Shown piece by piece: positions 33,600 through 37,485 of a stretch of 37,485 nucleotides of DNA. How positions within the stretch are numbered: position 1 is the stretch's first letter; every line of letters starts with the position of its first letter. The notes under the pieces are model-generated. The model was not told where the DNA came from and did no database searches. It saw nothing but the letters and a program-made list of their open reading frames with translations. A program made the translations under genes and the position numbers. Source of the stretch: Actinomycetes bacterium (lineage in GTDB: Bacteria; Actinomycetota; Acidimicrobiia; Acidimicrobiales; RAAP-2); assembly GCA_021794995.1 (NCBI GenBank), contig JAJYPY010000009.1, forward strand, positions 1-37,485. The letters are read 5' to 3'.

Positions 33600-34855
33600 C
33601 GCAGGCTGGACCGGGAGCGCCGCCACCGCGGCTCGTCCTGATCGAGTGCCCGGCGCTCGAGGCACCCGAAGGTGCTGCCGCAGACGGCGTGGAGCGCCTC
33701 CGACGATTCGGCCAGGTGATCGACGCGCTGTCGTCGGTGTGCCCATGGGTCGATGCCGTGCGGCCCGGCGTGTGCACGCTCCCCATCAAGGGCCCGGCGA
33801 GGTACTTCGGCACCGAGGAGGCCGTGCTCGACCGGGTGGGCGAGGCGGTGCGTGGGGCGCTCCAGGGTGCCGGGCACCGGGAGGCGCCGGGTGCAGACGG
33901 TGCGGCCTTCGGGGGACCCGCCTTCCGGCTCGGTGTCGCCGAGGGGGTGTTCGCCGCCACGCTGGCGGCCAAGGCTGGGGTGACGGTGCCGCCAGGGGAG
34001 ACCCCACGGTTCCTCGCGCCGTGGCCCGTCGACGTGCTCGGCGACCCCGAGCTGGCCGACGTACTGGTCCGTCTGGGGTTGTCGACCCTGGGGCGCTTCG
34101 CCGCCCTTCCTGCGCCCGACGTGCTCGCCCGGTTCGGTGCCTCCGGCGCCCGGTGCCATCGCGTGGCGCGCGGGTTCGACGGTGAACTGCCGGGCTACCG
34201 GATGCCGGGGACGGGTGCACGGCTGGTGGCTGCACTCGGGCGGTCGCTCGCGCTGGAGGCGCACCAGCCGGGGTTCTGGGGAGGGACGAGTGCGGCCGAC
34301 GAGCGGGCGGCCGAGGTGCTGATCGTCCTCCAGCGCCGCCTCGGGCCCGAGGCGGTCGCGGTCCCCGTCCTCGAGGGGGGCAGGGGACCTGCCGACCGGT
34401 GCCGGCTCGTGCCGTGGCGCCCACCGGCCGCGGCGCCCGAGCCGGAGGGCGCCCGCCGCATCCCGCCAGAGCCTCCGTGGCCGGGACGACTGCCGCCGCC
34501 TGCACCCGCGCGGGTGATTGCCACCGGCCGCCCCGCCGGGCCATCGCAGGTGGAGCGGGTGAACCAGGCGCACCAGGCGCACCAGGCGCACCAGGTGGAA
34601 TTGGCCGGCGAGGACGGCGCGCCGGTCGGGGTCAGCGGCAGGGGACTGCTCACCGGCACTCCCTGGCGCCTCTCCCTCGCAGGTGGCCCGTGGACGTCCG
34701 TCGCGGCGTGGAGCGCGCCGTGGCCCGCGGAGGAGCGGTGGTGGTCGAGGGCGCGCCGGCGGGCCGCGCGCCTCCAGGTCCTCACGGTCGACGGGGCGGC
34801 GTACCTGCTCGTGACCGAGCACGGCCGGTGGCGGGTGGAGGCCGTCTACGACTGA
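33596..34855 (+). CDS. imuB: ImuB, non-catalytic Y-family polymerase-like protein
   Basis: In mycobacteria ImuB recruits the sliding clamp and links ImuA' to DnaE2 during error-prone lesion bypass. The 419 residues begin PPRLVLIECPALEAPEG, where active Y-family polymerases have an Asp-containing strand; the catalytic acids are missing. A conserved clamp-type motif, HQPGFWGG, occurs near residue 224, followed by RRLGPEAVAVPVLEGGRGPADRCRLVPW, a standard ImuB block. Between that and the C-terminal domain lies a Pro/Gly-rich linker with a Q-A-H repeat (AHQAHQAHQ). It overlaps imuA' and dnaE2 by one or a few bases, so the three genes are one translational unit. Confidence 0.9.
   Translation: MTQAGPGAPPPRLVLIECPALEAPEGAAADGVERLRRFGQVIDALSSVCPWVDAVRPGVCTLPIKGPARYFGTEEAVLDRVGEAVRGALQGAGHREAPGADGAAFGGPAFRLGVAEGVFAATLAAKAGVTVPPGETPRFLAPWPVDVLGDPELADVLVRLGLSTLGRFAALPAPDVLARFGASGARCHRVARGFDGELPGYRMPGTGARLVAALGRSLALEAHQPGFWGGTSAADERAAEVLIVLQRRLGPEAVAVPVLEGGRGPADRCRLVPWRPPAAAPEPEGARRIPPEPPWPGRLPPPAPARVIATGRPAGPSQVERVNQAHQAHQAHQVELAGEDGAPVGVSGRGLLTGTPWRLSLAGGPWTSVAAWSAPWPAEERWWSRARRRAARLQVLTVDGAAYLLVTEHGRWRVEAVYD
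34564..34590. repeat. 9-bp CCAGGCGCA tandem repeat in imuB
   Basis: Three exact copies of a 9-base unit followed by a partial copy, encoding a Q-A-H run in the linker of ImuB. The unit keeps the reading frame. Confidence 0.85.
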
Positions 34856-37485
34856 TGTCGACGCGCTACGCCGAACTCCACTCCCACTCGAACTTCTCGT
34901 TCCTCGACGGCGCGTCGCACCCCGAAGAGCTCGTCGCCGAAGCCGCGCGTCTCGGGCTGTCGGGCCTCGCGCTCACCGACCACGACGGCCTCTACGGGGT
35001 GGTGCGATTCAGCGAGGCGGCGCGTCGCGTCGGTCTCCCCACGGTCTTTGGCGCCGAGCTCACCCTCGCCAGCGCGGGAAGCGTCTCCGCGGCGGCGCGC
35101 ACGGGTGACCCCGATCCCTCCGGGCAGCACCTCGTGGTGCTCGCACGGGATCCCGAGGGCTACGCGCGCCTCAGCCGCACCATTGCAGACGCACAGCTCG
35201 CCGGTGGGGAGAAGGGCCGGCCGGCGGTGACGCTCGGCACGCTGGCCGACGCGCACGGGGGGCACTGGCAGGCGCTGACGGGGTGCCGGAAGGGGGCGGT
35301 GGCCGCCGCGCTGACGGAGGAGGGCCCCCAGGCGGCACGCCGGAGGCTCGGTGAGCTGGTGGCGGCCTTCGGCAGCCCGAACGTCGCAGTCGAGCTGTGG
35401 GACCACGGCGATCCGCTCGACTCCACGCGCAACGATGCCCTCGCCCAGCTCGCCGTCCATGCCGGCTGCGCGTACGTCGCCACCAACAACGTCCACTACG
35501 CCACCCCCGCGAGGTTCCCGCTTTCCACCGCGCTCGCCGCCGTGCGGGCGCGCCGCCCGCTCGAGGAGCTCTCCGGCTGGCTCCCCGCCTCGGCCGCGGC
35601 CTCCCTCCGAGCAGGCGCCGAGCAGGCCAGGCGCTTCGCCCGCTGGCCCGGGGCGGTGGAGCAGGCGGTCGAGATCGCCGGGAGCTGCGCCTTCGACCTG
35701 CGCCTGGTCGCGCCCAGGCTGCCGGACTTCCCGGTACCTGCCGGCCACACCGAGAACAGCTGGCTGCGCCATCTCGTGGACGCGGGGGCGACCCGCCGGT
35801 ACGGCCCGCGCACGGCTGAGCGCGTCCCGGGTGCGTGGGCGCGCCTCGATCACGAGCTCGGTGTCATCGAGGCGCTCGGGTACGCCGGCTACTTCCTCAC
35901 CGTGTGGGACATCGTGGAGCAGTGCCGCCGCACCGGGGTCTACTGCCAGGGCCGTGGGTCGGCCGCCACCTCGGCCGTCTGCTATGTGCTCGGCATCACG
36001 CTCGTCGACGCGGTCTCGCTCGGCCTCCTCTTCGAGCGGTTCCTCTCCCCGGCGCGAGACGGTCCTCCTGACATCGACCTCGACATCGAGTCCACGCGGC
36101 GCGAGGAGATCATCCAGTACGTCTACGAGCGGTACGGCCGCCGCCACGCCGCGCAGGTGGCGAACGTCATCACGTACAGGCCCCGCTCCGCGTTGCGCGA
36201 CATGGGCAAGGCACTCGGCCATGCCGCGCAAGACGTCGACCGCTGGGCGAAGCTGACCGACCGCGCCGAACCGTTGGGCGCGCGCCAGGAGATCCCGCCG
36301 GTCCTGTGCCGTCTCGCTTCCGAGGTGCTCGACTTTCCGCGCCATCTCGGCATCCACTCGGGCGGGATGGTGATCTGCGATCGTCCCGTCGTCGACGTCT
36401 GTCCGGTGGAGCCCGCGCGCATGCCCACACGCACCGTCTTGCAGTGGGACAAGGACGACTGCGCGGCGACCGGCCTCGTGAAGTTCGACTTGTTGGGGCT
36501 CGGCATGCTCGAAGCCCTCCACCACATGGTCGACCTCGTGGCCGAGCATCACGGCGTCGTGGTCGACCTCGCGGCCCTCCCCCAGGAGGACGCCGTCTAC
36601 GACCTGCTCTGCCGGGCCGACACCGTCGGGGTCTTCCAGGTGGAGAGCCGGGCGCAGATGGGGACCCTGCCGCGCGTGCAGCCCCGCTGCTTCTACGACC
36701 TGGCGATCGAGATCGCGCTCATCCGACCCGGCCCCATCCAGGGGCACGCGGTCCATCCGTACATCCGCCGGCGGCGTGGCGAGGAGCCGGTCAGCTACCT
36801 CCACCCGCTGCTCGAGCCGGCACTGCGCCGGACCCTCGGGGTCCCGCTGTTCCAAGAGCAGCTCATGCAGATCGCGATCGACGTCGCCGGCTTCACGCCA
36901 GCCGATGCGGACGAGCTGCGCCAGGCGATGAGCCACAAGCGCTCGGACGAGCGGATGGGGGCGCTCCACGATCGGCTGTTCGCCGGGATGGCGGCGCGCG
37001 GCGTCCCCCCCGACGTGGCGCAGAAGGTCGAAGAGTACCTGTGTGCGTTCGCGAGTTTCGGGTTCCCCGAGAGCCACTCGCTGTCGTTCGCGTCGCTCGT
37101 GTACTCCTCGGCGTGGCTGAAGCTGCACTATCCCGCCGCGTTCACCGCCGGCCTGCTGAACGCGCAGCCCATGGGGTTCTGGTCGCCCCAGAGCCTGCTC
37201 GCCGACGCCAAGCGGCACGGCATCGCGGTGCACCGGCCCGACGTGAACATGAGCCGAGCCGGCGCGTCACCCTCCGGCGCGGCGGGGATCCGCCTGGGGC
37301 TCGCCTCGGTCCGCTTCATCGGAACGGACACGGCCGAGCGATTGGCCGGCGGCCAGCCGTGGGAGGGCCAGGAGGACCTGGTGCGTCGTGGCGGGCTGAA
37401 CCGCACGCAACTCGAGGCGCTCGCGCTGGCCGGGGCGCTCGACGGGCTCGACGGGCACGGCGGGCACGGCGGGCACGGACGCCTC
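34855..37485 (+). CDS. dnaE2: Error-prone DNA polymerase III alpha subunit DnaE2 (partial, runs off the window)
   Basis: This is the damage-induced C-family polymerase that works with ImuA' and ImuB. It is not in the ORF track because no stop is reached; 877 codons are visible. The ATG overlaps the imuB stop as TGATG. The PHP domain opens YAELHSHSNFSFLDGASHP (His9, His11) and continues GLALTDHDGLYG. The catalytic aspartates are in GPPDIDLDIES (D406 and D408) and KFDLLGLGML (D545). The DnaE2-typical FGFPESHSLSFASLVYSSAWLK is near residue 735, followed by LNAQPMGFWSPQSLLADAKRHG. The visible end carries an in-frame 9-base repeat coding HGGHGGHG. The large minus-strand ORF over this region is its antisense shadow. 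Confidence 0.95.
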   Translation, partial: MSTRYAELHSHSNFSFLDGASHPEELVAEAARLGLSGLALTDHDGLYGVVRFSEAARRVGLPTVFGAELTLASAGSVSAAARTGDPDPSGQHLVVLARDPEGYARLSRTIADAQLAGGEKGRPAVTLGTLADAHGGHWQALTGCRKGAVAAALTEEGPQAARRRLGELVAAFGSPNVAVELWDHGDPLDSTRNDALAQLAVHAGCAYVATNNVHYATPARFPLSTALAAVRARRPLEELSGWLPASAAASLRAGAEQARRFARWPGAVEQAVEIAGSCAFDLRLVAPRLPDFPVPAGHTENSWLRHLVDAGATRRYGPRTAERVPGAWARLDHELGVIEALGYAGYFLTVWDIVEQCRRTGVYCQGRGSAATSAVCYVLGITLVDAVSLGLLFERFLSPARDGPPDIDLDIESTRREEIIQYVYERYGRRHAAQVANVITYRPRSALRDMGKALGHAAQDVDRWAKLTDRAEPLGARQEIPPVLCRLASEVLDFPRHLGIHSGGMVICDRPVVDVCPVEPARMPTRTVLQWDKDDCAATGLVKFDLLGLGMLEALHHMVDLVAEHHGVVVDLAALPQEDAVYDLLCRADTVGVFQVESRAQMGTLPRVQPRCFYDLAIEIALIRPGPIQGHAVHPYIRRRRGEEPVSYLHPLLEPALRRTLGVPLFQEQLMQIAIDVAGFTPADADELRQAMSHKRSDERMGALHDRLFAGMAARGVPPDVAQKVEEYLCAFASFGFPESHSLSFASLVYSSAWLKLHYPAAFTAGLLNAQPMGFWSPQSLLADAKRHGIAVHRPDVNMSRAGASPSGAAGIRLGLASVRFIGTDTAERLAGGQPWEGQEDLVRRGGLNRTQLEALALAGALDGLDGHGGHGGHGRL
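37453..37479. repeat. 9-bp GGGCACGGC repeat at the window end, in dnaE2
   Basis: Three consecutive copies (the last with one mismatch) encode GHGGHGGHG-like residues between the polymerase and C-terminal regions. The window ends 6 bases later. Confidence 0.8.

Noticed and set aside
32171-34822. Upstream 884 residues of the 1485-residue minus-strand ORF
   Set aside because: The part upstream of 32170 is antisense to imuA'-imuB and out of frame with the DUF1345-like gene. The real gene begins at the GTGA overlap.
34846-37233. 795-residue minus-strand ORF
   Set aside because: It is the antisense shadow of dnaE2, which is missing from the track only because its frame is open at the window end.

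Overview
The window comes from a high-GC actinobacterium, most likely of the class Acidimicrobiia or a close relative. This is inferred from gene content, not from a marker gene. The pointers are a DUF5719-type secreted protein, an MptB-like mannosyltransferase, a DUF6457-type protein, an F420-type luciferase-like oxidoreductase, DrrAB-type ABC export genes, and an imuA'-imuB-dnaE2 mutasome behind a GAAC-N4-GTTC SOS box. Many starts are GTG, and neighbouring genes are often joined by ATGA or GTGA overlaps. No rRNA, tRNA, insertion sequence or CRISPR array was found, and no gene-free stretch exceeds 300 bases.

Layout. 1-1583 (+): the tail of an unidentified gene overlaps a DUF5719-like secreted protein. 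1603-3894 (-): FtsH. 4030-10981 (+): CPBP protease, a large GT-C-like membrane protein, phosphomannomutase/phosphoglucomutase, a Trm112-like protein, a phosphoglucose/phosphomannose isomerase and a YceH-like protein; this reads as a sugar-nucleotide and envelope-glycan run. 11011-12216 (-) is a thiolase, divergent from a DrrAB exporter (12383-14346, +); a perfect 14-bp palindrome lies between them. 14308-16007 (-): DUF6457-like gene, fdhD and a MoaC homologue that lacks a conserved active-site segment. 16175-17999 (+): a four-cluster ferredoxin subunit and an NrfD anchor, with no catalytic molybdoenzyme subunit in the window.

18100-19743 (-): acyl-CoA synthetase. 19862-21061 (+): polytopic membrane protein. 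21125-21601 (-): archaeal-type riboflavin synthase. 21692-21856 (-): a tiny, AT-rich hydrophobic protein with a SigB/SigF-like promoter. 22135-23718 (+): MptB-like mannosyltransferase, then a perfect hairpin. 23868-25169 (+): acyl-CoA dehydrogenase. 25204-26657 (+): an ECF sigma factor overlapping a one-pass membrane protein with a repeat tail. 26733-32847 (-): amidase, LLM oxidoreductase, orphan D12-class DNA methyltransferase, GT-C-like membrane protein and a channel-like six-helix membrane protein. 32961 to the end (+): imuA'-imuB-dnaE2. dnaE2 runs off the window and is missing from the ORF track.

The best candidates for something not well described are the degenerate MoaC next to FdhD and an orphan FdhB-NrfD pair, the archaeal-type riboflavin synthase, the sigma factor with its repeat-tailed partner, and the AT-rich stress-protein-like gene. 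I did not find a clear multi-gene defence or biosynthetic system. In-frame short tandem repeats recur in coding ends and in proline- or alanine-rich tails, and two of them duplicate a stop codon.
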